From assembly GCA_005885555.1 (NCBI GenBank), contig VAWN01000075.1, forward strand, positions 55,426 to 95,687: a stretch of 40,262 nucleotides of DNA, read 5' to 3'. Positions 39,853 through 40,262 of this stretch are shown here, one piece after another. Both the position numbers and the translations under genes were made by a program. This stretch comes from Actinomycetota bacterium (GTDB taxonomy: Bacteria > Actinomycetota > Actinomycetes > Mycobacteriales > Micromonosporaceae). The notes under the pieces were generated by a model. The model was not told the DNA's origin. It saw only the letters and a program-made list of their open reading frames with translations, and ran no database searches. Position 1 is the stretch's first letter; each line of letters begins with the position of its first letter.

Positions 39853-40262
39853 GTGTCCCTGCGGGTGTGGGTGGTTGCCGGGGAGGCCGTGGTGGGGTTG
39901 CTGCTGGAGGCGCTGAAAGTGGCGGGTCCGTGGCGGTGGCGCTGGTTGCTGACCGATGAAGTCACCGGGGCGGCGCTGGCGGATCACATCGTGGCGGTTG
40001 ACCCGGCGGATGAGCCGGAGGCGGCGGGGTTTGAGAACCTGCCGAGGTTTCTGCGGTGGCAGGCGGACCCGACCCGGCGGGTGGCGTCCGAGGCGGAGTG
40101 GGTTGACCGGGTCGGCGCATGGGCGGGTGAGCGGGTTCTGGGCCCGGCGGTTGGGAAGGCGATCGCGGCGGCGGCGCCGGTGACGGTGCGGGTACGGGTT
40201 CCGGAGTCGGCGGGGTGGTTGCTGTTCGCGCCGTGGGAGCTTGCGCACGCCGGTGGGGTGGC
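39853..40262 (+). CDS. N-terminal part of a CHAT-domain protein (runs off the window)
   Basis: From the GTG at 39853 the frame is open to the right edge (136 codons) without a stop. It reads WRWRWLLTDEVTGAALADHI, FENLPRFLRWQADPTRRVA, EWVDRVGAWAGERVLGPAVG and LLFAPWELAHAGGV. The last, PWELAH, and the preceding pattern are typical of the first part of large actinobacterial CHAT-domain proteins, caspase-like peptidase-fold proteins often linked to conflict or signalling. The start is not certain since no ribosome-binding site is clear. Codons such as GTT, TTT and AAA are more frequent than in neighbours and GGTACC is absent, hinting at foreign origin. Confidence 0.75.
   Translation, partial: MSLRVWVVAGEAVVGLLLEALKVAGPWRWRWLLTDEVTGAALADHIVAVDPADEPEAAGFENLPRFLRWQADPTRRVASEAEWVDRVGAWAGERVLGPAVGKAIAAAAPVTVRVRVPESAGWLLFAPWELAHAGGV

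Noticed and set aside
39720-40248. Minus-strand Arg/Pro-rich frames opposite the CHAT gene
   Set aside because: Low-complexity shadows without similarity to known proteins.
1-40262. tRNA, rRNA, CRISPR array or insertion sequence
   Set aside because: No cloverleaf, rRNA-like block, regularly spaced repeats or transposase gene was recognised by reading.

Overview
The window is high-GC DNA with strong GC3 bias, GTG/TTG starts, many ATGA-type gene overlaps and actinobacterial families (F420/luciferase-like oxidoreductase, TIGR03086-type protein, secreted lipoprotein repeats, DUF1684). This fits an actinomycete, probably of the Micromonosporaceae type; the genus is not provable from the window. 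The hexamer GGTACC recurs in every reading frame far above expectation and looks like a genome-specific signature word.

Layout. 1-433 is the truncated start of a secreted lipoprotein, divergent from a two-CHRD-domain secreted protein (613-1773). 1822-4874 is a small aromatic-catabolism-like island: a TetR gene and an SDR on one strand, a beta-ketoadipyl-CoA-type thiolase and a carboxymuconolactone-decarboxylase-like gene on the other, with a perfect 23-nt dyad operator between them. 4836-7708 holds unrelated single genes (SUKH-like protein, LLM oxidoreductase, a decayed GlxA-type regulator, a cysteine hydrolase).

7779-37067 looks like one large specialised-metabolite cluster with no NRPS. 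It has a full set for making 4-hydroxyphenylglycine or its keto acid: 4-hydroxymandelate synthase (8666-9766), FMN hydroxymandelate oxidase (12040-13116) and HpgT-type aminotransferase (13107-14396). Around these lie a PhyH-type dioxygenase, a zinc dehydrogenase, hydrolases, two exporters, a thioesterase, two cytochromes P450, an M20 amidohydrolase and two AMP-ligases. A tightly coupled ten-gene operon (37067 down to 27743) carries two AMP-ligases, two carrier proteins, two ketosynthases, a chain-length-factor-like fragment, an O-methyltransferase and a thiamine-diphosphate E1 alpha/beta pair. The core resembles the ACP-ACP-ligase-KS arrangement of aryl-polyene type clusters, but no ketoreductase or dehydratase is present. 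A reasonable reading is that tyrosine-pathway carbon is turned into hydroxybenzoylformate, then transaminated to hydroxyphenylglycine or oxidatively decarboxylated to an aroyl unit, and loaded on the carrier proteins. The product is unknown.

37416-40262 returns to general functions: a secreted three-Fn3 plus fascin-like protein, a strong terminator, a DUF1684 protein and the start of a CHAT-domain protein with different codon use, cut by the window edge. No rRNA, tRNA, CRISPR array or transposase gene was recognised.
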